Part shown: positions 11,059 to 21,869 of the stretch, one piece after another
Layout of the letters: each line of letters begins with the position of its first letter
Numbering within the stretch: position 1 is the first letter of the stretch
DNA from: Adiantum capillus-veneris
Lineage: Eukaryota > Streptophyta > Polypodiopsida > Polypodiales > Pteridaceae
DNA length: 64,000 bases
Assembly (NCBI GenBank): GCA_014529385.2
Contig: CM043948.1
Coordinates: 78,228,291-78,292,290, forward strand
Direction of reading: 5' to 3'
Position numbers and translations under genes: made by a program
Notes under the pieces: generated by a model
What the model was told of the DNA's origin: nothing
The model's input: the letters and a program-made list of their open reading frames with translations, nothing else
Databases searched by the model: none

Positions 11059-12165
11059 CGAAGGACAATCCCAAAGACAGTGACGCTGACTCTCCACCAA
11101 CTCGTCACAGGTTGCACATGCGGCCGAGAGACCACTATGCACAAGCCAGCTCCCTACTGTTGTGGCTCTGTGTGCAACTAGCCACTGGAACAAAGTGACG
11201 CGCCTCGGCTATCTGGAGTCCCACAGCCTCTGCCAAAAAGCTGCCAAGAACTCTATTGTGAGGCCCTCCTCCTAACAATGACGTGCTGCAGCGGGGCGGG
11301 CCTCTCTCTGTGCTGCAAGTATATGACGTCCAAGCCGAACAGTGTACTGAAAAAAGGGGACTCTTGGGCGGTCTGTAGAAGAGAAGGGGTCCCTCCATAG
11401 ACACTCGCCAGGATCCCACTGTACTCGTGCCAGTAAACAGCACTCCCAAGCCCATAGCCTCTAGTGTCCTGTCTCATAGCTGCTGGGTCAGGGTCGATGA
11501 CGCAAGTCCTCCCACAGATGCCCACAACTCGGATCCTCTAGAAACAGCACTCTACTACCTACAGGGCGTCTACTGCAACTCGTTGTAATCGTCCCCCACC
11601 CTGAAGCTCGAAGAACAGGGCTAGGACAGTCTTTGAGCAAGCCCTGACTGAAATGAGAGCCTCCAGTCGTGTGAAGGCTCCCATCCACCGGGGTGCTACT
11701 GGCTCGAGAGGCGTGAGCCACTCAGCTGGAACTGACTCTGAGATGTCCTGACACATGCTCTACACCCCTCTCATGCCCTGTAGCTGGAGAGCCTGCACCT
11801 CCTCTGACAAACCTGTGAACGCTAGCCAATTACCTAGAGAGCGCGCTAGACCTGCTGCCATGGGACCCCAAGAAACATGAGATCAAACATGAGGCCGACT
11901 CCCAACCAAGTCGCCTCTCTGAGTGCTAACCATGGGGTTCCTTACGAGGGGCTACCGTAGGCGCTCCTCCGTGCACGTCGGCTGTCTCTGCTCTAGGCCA
12001 CGCAGTAAGAGCTCCCAAGAACGAAGCAAACTCACAACAAATCGGTCCTCCAGTCTCCTGCTCAAACCAACTCGGCACAGCTCTGTAAAGATCCATCTGG
12101 TCGAAGGTTGCCAAGGGCCTCCTGACTGAGTCACCCTGGCACGAAGCCTCTGCAACAAGAACTCC
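11059..12165 (-). pseudogene. LINE ORF2, C-terminal region with zf-RVT-like motif
   Basis: The same frame as the reverse transcriptase continues after a TAG near 12166 to about 11253. Just upstream, at 12380-12168, are motifs such as RLIRNFLWSG and AKVAWSVITLP, typical of the thumb/connector of plant LINEs. At about 11137-11059 the minus strand encodes CATCDELVESQRHCLWDC, a Cys-rich zf-RVT-type motif near the end of ORF2. Several TAG/TGA stops and one frame change are present. Confidence 0.75.
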
Positions 12166-14140
12166 TTCTAGGGATCCTCGCTTGGAAGAAGTCCTCTGAC
12201 GACGAACTTCCCAAGAAGGGCTCTGCTCTGCTGTGCTGGATCAATGATCCCAAGCCCTCCCTGAGAACAAGGAAGTGTGATGACCGACCAAGCCACCTTG
12301 GCTCGGGCAATCTGAGTGTCGCGACCTGACCAAAGGAAGTTCCTAATCAGCCTCTCTACCTGGATGATACAAGAACTCGAGAAGATCCAGCAAGAAGTGA
12401 TGTACCACATAGTCGCCAACAACACCTAGTTGGCAACTACTACTTTGCCAGCTAGTGAAAGTCGTGCTGAGCTCCAATGTAACAGCTTTCTCCTGATGGA
12501 CAGGAGAAGAGGAGCAATCTGCTACTCGGGGGACAAGTCCAAACCAACCTGACAACCCAAGTACCGAATTGCAGTCCCTGGAGGAATCCACCTGAAACCC
12601 TCTCTTGGCATCCAATCTGGCACAAGAGCACTGCCAACCGAGAAAGCCACTGTCTTTCTCCAGTTGATCAATGTGCCCGATGCACAGCAGAAGGTCTCCA
12701 AAGCCTGCTCACATATGTGTAAATTGGCCTCCTGGCCCTCTAAGTACAAGGCTGAGTCGTCGGCAAACTGAGCGTCCAAAAGCTCATCTCCCCGTATAGG
12801 GAGTGCTAAGCCCCTCAGACCAACCTGCTATGACACCAAAAATCTACTCATCACCTCTGCATAGAACAAAAAGAGAAAGGGGGCAAGAGGACAACCCTGT
12901 CTGACCGATCGTGTGAGCATGAAGCACTCACCTCTACCTCTTGCCAAAAGCACTTGACTGTGAGCCTGTCTGTACAAAGATAACACCCCTGTGATCCAAG
13001 CATCTGAGAAGTGCATCCTGCATAGTGTGCCCTCTAGAAAGTCCCAGTCAACTCTGTCGTATGCCTTCTCAAAATCGAGAAGAAGAATCACAAGGTCCTC
13101 CCCACAGAGTCGTGCTAGGGCAGAAGCCTCCCACAAAGTGAAGATGTTGTCAAGGATACTACGTTCCTTGACAAAACCTGTCTGAGTCCCATGTATAAGG
13201 CTCTCCAAAAGTGGCTGGATCCTCAAACTCAGAGCCTTGGCAAGAATTTTGTAGGCTCAGTTGAGGATGGTGATGGGACGCCACTGTCGAATCTCATCCA
13301 AGGAGCCACCCTCCTTTGGAATGAGGTAAATCAGGCCCTCACTCATGCTATCTGGCATCACTCCTGTGTGCAAAATGTACTGAAAGGCACTACAAAGATC
13401 TGGGCCAAGCAGGTCCCAGTACTCCAAGAAAAAACTGGGAGTCAGTCCATCCTCATTTGGACAGCTACCACGAGGGAGGGCCCTAAGAGCCGTGTGCAGC
13501 TCCTCAAGCTGAAGAGGTATCTCTAGCCTCTGGCGCATCTCCTCAGTCACAAGACAAGGCATCTGTGCCCAAACTTGCTCCCTGCATGCATTCTGTCTCT
13601 CTGACTTGGGCTCAACCGACAGTAACTGATGGTAAAATTCAGTAGCAACTGCACGCATATCCTCGGGCTCACAAACAACTGACCCATCGGGTCTCCTCAA
13701 ATGATTGACCTTGGCATGCGAGTGCCGAGGTCCCACTGTCTCAAAAAAAGCACCTGTCACTCTGTCACCCACCTGAGTCCACTGAGATGCCTGTCGCTGA
13801 AAGGAAAACTCATGGCGCCTCTCCTCTGTACAAGCAAGCTCCTGTCGAGCCTGCTGTAACTACTCCTCGAACCATGGACTGTCTCAATGCTGCTCCTGCA
13901 TCCTGTGTAGTGAAGCAATGCCTCGTCTGAGACACTGCTCCTCCTCTCTTGCTGCATCCCGTCGAGCCAGAGACTCCTGGAGAAAAAAGTGGCTAAGCTG
14001 AGCTAGTCCTAAGGCCACTCTGTCTACACGTGGAGCCTGGCTGTCCATGCCCTCTGTCCAGAGAGCCTCTACCCTCTCTCTGAGTGCTCAGTCCAACAAG
14101 ACCCGCTCTGGGATGCGAAGCATCGTGCTCCCACTCTCTG
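12166..14140 (-). pseudogene. LINE ORF2, reverse transcriptase domain
   Basis: Motifs in order are LPRGSCPNEDGL, LIPKEGG, QWRPITILN, QTGFVKERSILDN, LLLDFEKAYDRVDW (first catalytic Asp), SVRQGCPLAP, then FADDS (the catalytic Asp pair) near 12766, and GTLINWRKT. This is the standard palm/fingers order of non-LTR reverse transcriptases. All motifs lie in one frame from about 14100 to 12166, broken only by stops near 14082, 13858, 13255, 12826 and 12519, each TAG or TGA. The catalytic residues are still present, so decay is by nonsense rather than missense. Confidence 0.9.
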
Positions 14141-14914
14141 CCTATCTGCCACTGTGAGGATCACTGGTGCATGGTCCGAGAAGGATGTCCGTGCCAGGAT
14201 GCCCACTGATCCCCCCAAGTCACTGAAGTGGTCACTAGTGTAGAAGCGATCTATGCGCGATAGATTCACTCCTCCCACTCTGCGGTCCAATCTAGAGAAG
14301 GCAAGACTCTCTGGAGGCCTCACAAAGCCAGAATGCTTCCATGTATCCGAGACCCTCAAAGTCATACACAACCTCTCCCAAGCTGCTAACTCGACTCCAT
14401 GCACATTAGCATGGCTGCCTCCGATCCTGTCAGAAGGGTCCTCCAACATGTTGAAGTCCCCTCCTACACACCAATGATCAATCTGTGGCAAAGACTCAAC
14501 AATCTGTGACCAAAACTCTGCACGAGCACTCGCCACATTGGGCGCATAGATGTTCAAGAAGCCCACAAGGCCACCTTGAACCTACGTAGTAATCCATTGA
14601 GCCCTTCCTAGCACAATAATCCCTCTGCCCACAATGGCCTTCTGCAATGAGTCCCCAATAGTCATACATACCCCACCTTGGATGCCTCCAGGTCCAAAAG
14701 CAGAAGACCAAAAGGTATCATAGCGTCCACGCAAAATCTCACCACATCCCCGAATGCGGCTCTCAGACAAATGGTGCTCCTGAAGCATAAGGAGATCAAT
14801 ATCTCCTTCCACAAGGCAGCGCTGAAGCTCCTGACGCAATCGGCCCCGTTGTTGTTGAAACTGGGGCCCACCTAGTCCTTGCACGTTCCACGAGAAGATC
14901 CTCATGGGGAGCAA
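14069..14914 (-). pseudogene. LINE ORF2, endonuclease domain
   Basis: The start is most likely the ATG at 14905 (MRIFSWNVQGLGG), the canonical opening of AP-type endonucleases in L1 elements. Further motifs are LQEHH, NIYAPN, GGDFNML, SRIDRFY and SFSDHAPVIL, which cover the catalytic pocket (N, E, Y, D, H residues). A TAG interrupts the frame near 14582. A frameshift near 14140 is needed to join it to the reverse transcriptase frame. The enzyme nicks target DNA for target-primed reverse transcription. Confidence 0.85.
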
Positions 14915-17190
14915 GAGAGAACAGATGTTGACGCAGCAACAAGACGGGCTATCTTTGAGGCTCGCTTGGATGGAGAGTAATCCGCATCCGAGCGTCCTCT
15001 AGATAGGCGAGACAGCAGTGAGTGCCTGGTCCAAGCCCAAGCAGAGCAAGCCGTGCGCAAAGCAGCCTCCTCTGTCCAGGAGTCCTCATGAATGTATACA
15101 TAGCAAGGAAAACACTGCGTATCATCAAAAAAGTACACCACAATGTGCCTACATCCTGCTCAGTCTGGGGGTGTCACCGCAAACTTGGCCAGTGGCCACA
15201 AAGTCTGCAGCAAATCTGTAACGCCAAGTTCTCCCATGTGGTGAGAGAACTCGAGAACCTGTGTATGCAACCATCCCACCACTGAGTCGAGGGACCACTA
15301 TGTCTCGGTCCTACCATAGAGGGGGAAGGAGAAACCAACTGCTGAGTCCAAGGCCTCTGTCCCCCTAGCGGCGAGGAACAAAGCGTGGACCCTGAAGTAG
15401 GCTGCCTCGTGGTCTGCTGCGGAATCGCCGAGAAAGCGAGTGAACCCGTAATCGAAGAAATCCCAATGGCGTCGGAGGTCAATGCTCGTCAGACCACGAG
15501 GGATAGCTGCAAGGGAAGATGTCTGAATCTGCAGAGGGGGCCGCAAGAAGGGCTTACCCTCTCTCGCTAGGTGACTCGTGGCAAAGGCGCTGCCAAGAGA
15601 TCTCCTAGCCGCCAGCGAGGGACCAGTCTCCTGAGTTGACTGTGGTACTGAAACAGGAGGAGGGGGAGAAGGAGCTGGGGGGGGGCGGAGGAGAAGAGAA
15701 GCAGGGTGGGGCGACAAAGATAAGGGGGCGAGGTGGGGAGTGGGCGGGAGCAGAGGGCGGGGGAGGGGATGAGGAGGAGGAGCGGAAATCGGATGGTGGG
15801 GTAGCTGGCGAGGTGGAGGCTGGCGTATGGGGATCCTCCTGCTCAAGAGGACCAAAGCGATTCCCCGTGGGAACCCACGCTGCTGAGTAGGCACGTGAGG
15901 GCCACTCTGAGTGCCAGGCTGTTGCTGTGGCCCCTGGCATTGACGGTCACGGGCCTGCTGCCACCCCACCTCCGCTGGAGCCCCAAGCTCGGAGGGTGGC
16001 TCTAGATCTGTGCGCTGTGTCACTGGCTAAGGCTGTGGCCCAGCCTTGGCAAGCTGGGGCTGAGGCTGAGGTGCGGGTCGAGGTCTCCTCCATGGACAGG
16101 CCTTCGCTAGGTGGCCCATCTGTCTACAAATGAAGCACTGGTTCAGGAGACCCGAGTACTCCACACTTTGTCTAAACCACCCCCCACTCACCCGAGGCAA
16201 AAGGATGACCTTCGGGAGCGTGTGGGTATCTCGGACCAAAACTGGAATTGAAGGGATGCTAGCCGCCTTGGCAGCCACTGATGCTGCCGTACGAGGTGTC
16301 TCCACGACAGTCCCGATGGCGGAGCCAATCCTGGAGAGAAGTGGAAGGTACTCCCTCCGTAAACCCGGAAAGAAAATTGAGATGGGGATGTCTGCCTCTT
16401 CTACTAGCACATCCAAAGTCGAGTCAAAACCATGCCGCCACTGTCGAAAGTGGGCGCGTGATGCTCGGATGGCCAGTGGACTCATAGCTATGACCTTGGA
16501 GGCCATCTCGGAAGTCTCGAACTCAATTTGGTAGTACCCTCGTCTGAGAATCTGGACATCCAAGATCTTGCCCACCTCTGCGAGAAGGGAGGCCTGGAGA
16601 AGGTCTCGCAGCTCTCCTCTACTAGGACGGGTACCGAGAACCTTGCAGATGATAGAAGTCGCCTGCAAGCGTTCTACCTCTACGGCAAGGCTCCCTTGCT
16701 CTGTCGGCGAAAGAGAAAGTCGAGTCCCTCTATGGCAGAGCTGGAGCCTCCATCTGTGTCTACTACTGAGTCGAAGAAGCGGGCGGTGAAGAAAATCTGC
16801 AACCGAGTACACCAAGCACTTGTCCGAAGAAAAAGTGATGCAGAGCCAGGTGCAGAAGACCTTCGGGAGCGATGAGGGTAGGGGGGGGGGATGGGGGGAT
16901 GGATAAAGTGGCGAGAGAAAGTTTAAAAGGCTGCGGGGGGGAGGGAGAAGCGGCCAGGGAATGGGGGGCTGCGGACGGGCGAGGGGGCAGTTACGGGGGA
17001 GGGCAGGAAGCACCAGAGGGCAAGGGTGGCGGGCAGGGCTGGGCGAGGGAGGAAGTGCGAGGGCGATGGGGGCAGCGCGAGGGCGCGGGGGCTGGAGGCA
17101 GCGCGAGGTCGAGGGGGCAGCGCAAGGTCTGGAGGCAGCGAGGGCGAGAGGGAGGGGGGGGGGGGGTGAGGGGCAGATATGGCGCAACAA
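14902..17190 (-). pseudogene. LINE ORF1, RNA-binding protein, three in-frame stops
   Basis: One reading frame runs from a Met at 17190 to a TGA at 14902, interrupted by TAG near 16027, TAG near 15298 and TGA near 15142. The N-terminal quarter is Pro-rich. A region resembling the DUF4283 family of plant LINE/gag-like proteins follows, then a CCHC knuckle (CFICRQMGHLAKAC) near 16100, then a long Pro-rich linker and a conserved-looking tail. ORF1 proteins of plant LINEs coat the element RNA. The final TGA overlaps the ATG of ORF2 in the tetranucleotide ATGA (14905-14902), suggesting coupled reinitiation in the ancestor. The stops are all TAG or TGA. Confidence 0.8.
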
Positions 17191-17230
17191 TAGGGGGGGA
17201 GGGGGGGAGCGTGTAGCAGCAGCGAGCGTT

Positions 17231-18152
17231 CAACTTGATGGTCCGTGTCTCTCGGAAACTGGTAAATTGTAGCATTTGGATTGACAATTTAATCGTGATT
17301 CTTGCTAATACTGCAATAAGATAGGATAGTGAGGTTAGACACATGTCCCAAATTTAGTGCCGTTGCCAGGGATTGAAGAGACCTAAACTAGGGAAAAACA
17401 TGAGCGTCCTGTGAAGTTATCCTTTGACTTCCTCTAGGATCGCATAGCGTTTGAAACTTTTTTTTAGAAACCACATAGCCTAAGATTGTCGTCTTTTGCT
17501 GCGTAGAGGTAGCTTGGAAGTAATCGTAGTTGTCCACTGCCTTTAGGACTATAGGATCGTAGGATTAGAGTAGGATTTTGATGATTGATAGACAAGACAA
17601 GTCTTAATATCAATTCTCAAAAAACCATAAAAGACAAGAAAACGAGTATTTGTGGACACTTTCCACAACCCCATTGCATGAGAATCTAGGAGTAGGGTAA
17701 GTAGGATCCGAGGTGGATTTCAAAACATTGCTCTCTTTGAAAGAATCATTGTGAGCACGAAAAGACTCCAAACCACTCAATCCAACTGGAGAGTAAGCTT
17801 AAAAGTTGTCTGAACCAATGGGTAAGCTCAATGACACTTTGAGGTAAAAATCTCAAGAGTTGGCCAAAAATCAGATTATTTACTTTCTCTTGACATTTTA
17901 GGCCTGCTAGCCTTTGAACATTCCAAAGCTAGAAGCACCTTCAAGTTCTACGTCAAAAAAGAAAGAGATAGTTCGGATTCTTGTACGATTCTCCGTTTTG
18001 AACAATTTTACTCCGTTTTGTAAAAACTCTGGCTCTCTAAGTACCTTCCATGTTGTATAACGCTCTTTTGATTTTGCGCTCACATCCTGGGCAATCCATG
18101 GCCACATGCAGCCCCACCACCTAGTTTTTTTATTGCAAGATTTGATTGTGTG

Positions 18153-18154
<2 letters not shown>
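17231..18154. other. anonymous DNA right of the LINE
   Basis: AT-rich sequence without a convincing gene or repeat. The left end of the second CACTA element, whose right end is at 20370, was searched for here and not found. Confidence 0.35.

Positions 18155-18222
<68 letters not shown>
18155..18222. repeat. (CT)n microsatellite
   Basis: An uninterrupted run of about 33 CT dinucleotides. Confidence 0.95.
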
Positions 18223-18228
<6 letters not shown>

Positions 18229-18282
18229 GAAAATTCTGAGTTATCGACTTGCCTCTTCCATCACTCAAGTTGAATAGAAGAA

Positions 18283-18455
18283 GAAATCATCATTGTGTCA
18301 TTGTATTTAATGGTCTTTGCGTCCACTCTAGGTACGCATGTATTAAATGGTCTTTGCGTCCACTCCAGGTACGCATGTATTTAATCATCATTGTGTCATT
18401 GTATTTAATGGTCTTTGCGTCCACTCCAGGTACCCATGCTCTAGGTATGTTCTCA
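18283..18455. repeat. tandem repeat with GGTCTTTGCGTCCACTC
   Basis: The phrase TTAATGGTCTTTGCGTCCAC occurs three times (about 18307, 18344 and 18405), partly with a longer flanking unit beginning CATCATTGTGTCATTG at 18288 and 18385. It is a small local duplication upstream of the transposase-associated ORF. Confidence 0.85.
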
Positions 18456-18564
18456 CAAGCAGCGACAACGAGCACCTCCTCCTCTCTCTATCTATCTACT
18501 TGTCCATGTTTTCTACTCCATTCATTCAATATTAAGTTTAAATGTTCGTGTGTTTAATGCAGGT

Positions 18565-19620
18565 ATGGAAGATGAGGAGTTTCTTTCTTCTTTGTCACCC
18601 CAGCAGAGACAGTAGTACGTGGAGCATCATCGCTCTAGTGGTGGCGGTGGTGGTTCTTGTGGGGGTGCCACCACTGATGCTTCATCACCGCCTTGTGTTC
18701 GATGAGGCTCTTTGCCCGTCCCGACACCAGCCATGGCATCACCATCGACACGAGGTTTTGCACGGCTAAGTGCCGTTCCTAGGAGCTACACACCACCCGC
18801 TACTCCACCAGGAGTCACTCTAGTGGACACTCCTCGCTTCGTGGCTGAGACTCCAGTGGAGACATATGACATCCGTACCTCTGTTGACACGCCGCTAGAG
18901 ACCCCTGCCGGGACACCCAGGCTCATGCGTTAGCAACGAGAGGGCTTGCCTTACTCCTTCGACCTCAGCGGCGGCATCATCTTGGATGATAAAGGCAAGA
19001 AGGTGATTTCGCGCATGTGTGGTCTTTGCTCTCAGGTGTTTAGACACTACATACTAAACACCTGGAGTGAAGTACTGAATGATTTAAAAGACAGAGTCAT
19101 CAGCATGCTTCATGATGAGTTTCCCGTTCCAACACGGGAGGGGACCGCTTCAATGAAGACGTGATGAAGGTTCGAATGCACGAATACTGCAAGCACAAGC
19201 GTTTCGAAGTGCAAAAAGCAATCAAGCATGGGTGAAACAGACCAGATTGGCTGGCCAAAGAAGATTGGAAGAATTCAAAGAAAGTAGCGCGCAAGAATTC
19301 CGACAAGTGGAAGCAACAAAAGGAGGCATCCAGAGCATGAGTAGAGGTAGGGAGCTCGCACCACTTGGGGAGTGGCGGGTGGGCATCATTTGAGGCCGAT
19401 TTTGTGAGTGTTTTTGCATTTCTCTCTCTATGTTTGATAGTTTAAGGTTTATGGGTTTTTAAATTCTAACATAATGGATTCTTTGTATGTTTTGACAGTG
19501 GTCGTTTACAGGACGTGATCCCACACCGTACGAGCGTGAGTACGCAGGCAGGAAGGGCTTAAACGCCCTTATAGATATTCCGAGTTCTCGTGGCGGTATG
19601 GTTAGTATTAGGGTTTATTC
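18565..19620 (+). pseudogene. CACTA-associated ORF (Transposase_24-like), decayed
   Basis: From an ATG at 18565 (MEDEEFLSSLSPQQRQ) the plus strand reads through a Gly/Ser- and Pro/Thr-rich leader, then LPYSFDLSGGI, WSEVLNDLKDRVISML, a stretch with W and EFKESS, and KNSDKWKQQKEASRA. The order and spacing resemble the plant En/Spm accessory transposase family (Pfam Transposase_24), where a W-rich block is followed by NK.NR.KQ and a G-S-K-S-like motif. A downstream piece (RDPTPYEREYAGRKG) at about 19510-19600 may be the next exon after an intron. Stops at 18591 and 18703 and a frameshift near 19150 show decay. It lies 0.5 kb inside a CACTA right end, supporting the assignment. Family recognition is from motif resemblance only. 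Confidence 0.55.
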
Positions 19621-20149
19621 TTTTCTATTTGTTGTATTGTTTTATAAACGTCGCTATATGTTTATACTTACAAAAAGCTGTCTTATTGTTTTTTTTGTTG
19701 CAAAATCCGAAAGATACGCCGCTTGGATGCAATGAGACGTCGGATTAGACGACATCAATTTAGCCATAGCTAGATAGCATTAGTTTCTTTTTGTCATAGC
19801 TTATGTATCATGAGACGACTTTTATACTTATTTTTGAAAACCATGTATAATTTTTAAATAATGACAATGGTTTGTAACTATTACATTTGCAAAGTTTAAC
19901 AATAAAGTGATTTTGCCTATGTGTACAATTGTCATTGATTTACTTTCATCAATTCACGCTTGTCACTTTGTATTTTTATTTGTCAAACAATACGTACTAT
20001 GGATGATGGAGTTAATGTTTATATTGTCTTGTGGGTGACTATTTTGGGTCTATATCTACCTTTGCACTTTTTTTCAAAGGTGAAGAATATGTATGAAACA
20101 TTCAATATGGTTGATGGGTGGCAGGGCATTGAATGCTCTGCCACCAAAA

Positions 20150-20370
20150 ATTTTCCTCTCGGGCGTCGCTATATAAGGCTCTGTAGCGTCGCTATATATA
20201 GCTCTGCAACGTCGCTATTATCGTCGCTATAGGCGTCGCTATATAGCGACGCTTATAAAGACAAGCATAGCAACGCTTATAGCGACGCTCTTAGCGATGC
20301 CAGGGGTTATAAAAAGCCAGTGTATTTCCGTCACTAAAAGCGTCACAAGAGCACACAACCTCTTGTAGTG
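20150..20370. mobile_element. right end of a second CACTA element
   Basis: The sequence ends in CCTCTTGTAGTG at 20370, the complement of CACTACAAGAGG. Inside lies a dense array of GTCGCTATA/TATAGCGAC units, including a perfect 20-bp palindrome at 20232-20251. The same unit type occurs in the left end of the element at 574. The matching left terminus was not found, so this element is truncated or its left end lies beyond recognisable sequence. Confidence 0.7.
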
Positions 20371-20650
20371 AGAGCTTTTCGGCCTCTTTCGCTTTTATTT
20401 TCCGGAGTCTACAGTTGCTCGTTTTCAGCGCCATTTCACACGAGACATGAGGGTATGTTCTTTACTGATCAATGATCCATTTTGTATGACCGGTAGATAG
20501 AATAAACCCCTAGAAAAAAACCTAGAATCCAAGCAGTGCACGAAGACCTACGAACAAAAATTGACCATAGCGGCCTGTCTGCTCGACCAAATCGGATGAG
20601 ATTTGAAGTGCAGCATGCCCTAACATAATAGAACTTTTCTATATCATCAG
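20371..20650. other. anonymous DNA
   Basis: No gene or repeat was recognised between the CACTA end and the first open frame of the unknown coding locus. Confidence 0.35.
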
Positions 20651-21007
20651 TTGACCATTCGGAAGAGGTCAAGGGGGTCCCCAGTAGAGAAGACAGGTTT
20701 TTGGCAGATGCTAGAATTCGGTTCTGACTCCATAGAAAGCTTTCCTATGAGGTTTATATACAATGTATATGATTGTTTTTGTGAAATCAATCAAGCAAAG
20801 CCCTCAAAAAGCAGAAAATGGTTCGAAGGCTATAAAGCGTCAAATTCGACATATGAAGTCAAACTGAATCCAAATGATCCAAAATTGGATGTGTTGCTTC
20901 AAAACTATGTTGCATACAAGTCCAAAGCCTCAAAAGTGACAAACCAACTCAACAGGCATTGTAGTCACATAAATCATAGATTTCAAAGTCGACAAAGCAC
21001 AAAGTGA
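20651..21007 (+). CDS. hypothetical first piece of unknown coding locus
   Basis: A 118-codon open frame with a polar, Lys-rich composition and no recognised domain. It lies upstream of a run of other unrecognised open frames on the same strand. It could be an exon of the same locus or chance. No start-context or splice evidence is decisive. Confidence 0.25.
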   Translation: MTIRKRSRGSPVEKTGFWQMLEFGSDSIESFPMRFIYNVYDCFCEINQAKPSKSRKWFEGYKASNSTYEVKLNPNDPKLDVLLQNYVAYKSKASKVTNQLNRHCSHINHRFQSRQSTK

Positions 21008-21059
21008 TGCCGGCAAGACCAAACTTTACGAAATTCAATTTAGAACTTGTTTTAGGTGT

Positions 21060-21735
21060 ATAGAATGTGTTTAGGTCAAAAACTAGCACGATTATAAATA
21101 ATCACGATTATTTACTTTTGCACTAATTTTTCTTGGAAATTGTGTCATCGCCTTACTTATCATTTTTACTACCTATTACATGCCAAAAATCAGGTATGAG
21201 CCAAAATGATCACATATAACTTGGAAAATTGTCAAAAAAACGCAAGGAAGTCTGTGTAAGCCAATTTCTGAGTTATGGACCACCTTTTTTGATCCAAATC
21301 ACCTTATATCACATACACAGGGTCTATACAATGCTTAGAATCAAGTCGTACCAAAAATTGTTCATTTTGGTAGAAAAGTTAATAATCGCGATTATTTACT
21401 TTCATGCCAAAATGGGAGAGTTTTGTTATTTTGCCATCATACATCCAAAGTACATGATGTGTTAAGCCCACTAGCCAAGTTTGAACAAATTTGGAACTTA
21501 AAATCCCAAATTTTCTTTATATCTATTGTTTCACAGACCTAAAGCCAAAATCTGGTACCATTTTCACCCTATGCATCCAAATGAGCCCATATTTCACTCA
21601 GACTATGTATTGGGTATATACTTCAAGCCTCCAATGTCAAATTTGCAAAAAGCTAAAAATTACTCAACTGTAAATAATCGATATTATTTACTTTTGTTGC
21701 AATTTTTATTTTGACTTTACAATTTTGTTCTTTAT
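21060..21735. repeat. diverged tandem repeats of about 288 bp with palindromic core
   Basis: AATAATC(A/G)CGATTATT followed by TACTTT occurs at 21097 and 21381, and AATAATCGATATTATT followed by TACTTT at 21673, spaced 284 and 292 bp. The sequences between are recognisably but weakly similar (for example ATCCAAAT followed by CATAT and a TATACA/TATACT block). The version at 21381 is a perfect palindrome. Confidence 0.55.
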
Positions 21736-21869
21736 ATATTTTTATGCATCTATGCTTGTTCAAAAATTGATTTGGAGCAAATTGGATCAAAATTGGCAGC
21801 ATTTCAGACTAATGGACATTTCATAGAAAAATCTGTCATATCTGCTAACTTTGACACTCTGTTTAGTGA

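Larger units (their letters stand above)
10396..17230 (-). mobile_element. L1-type LINE, nearly full length, decayed
   Basis: On the minus strand this shows, in order, an ORF1 with a CCHC zinc knuckle, an ORF2 with apurinic-type endonuclease, a reverse transcriptase and a C-terminal CCHC/zf-RVT-like motif, then a poly(A) tail (T-run at 10397-10407 on the plus strand). It is clearly GC-richer than both flanks. All three coding parts carry in-frame stops, so it is inactive. A target-site duplication was not found, and the 5' limit near 17230 is approximate. It is a copy-and-paste non-LTR retrotransposon. Confidence 0.9.

Noticed and set aside
13191-13526. Plus-strand frame of 111 codons
   Set aside because: It is antisense to the LINE reverse transcriptase, whose motifs are clear on the minus strand.
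15636-17272. Long plus-strand frames rich in Gly, Arg and Glu
   Set aside because: They are the antisense shadow of the Pro-rich, GC-rich LINE ORF1 on the minus strand.
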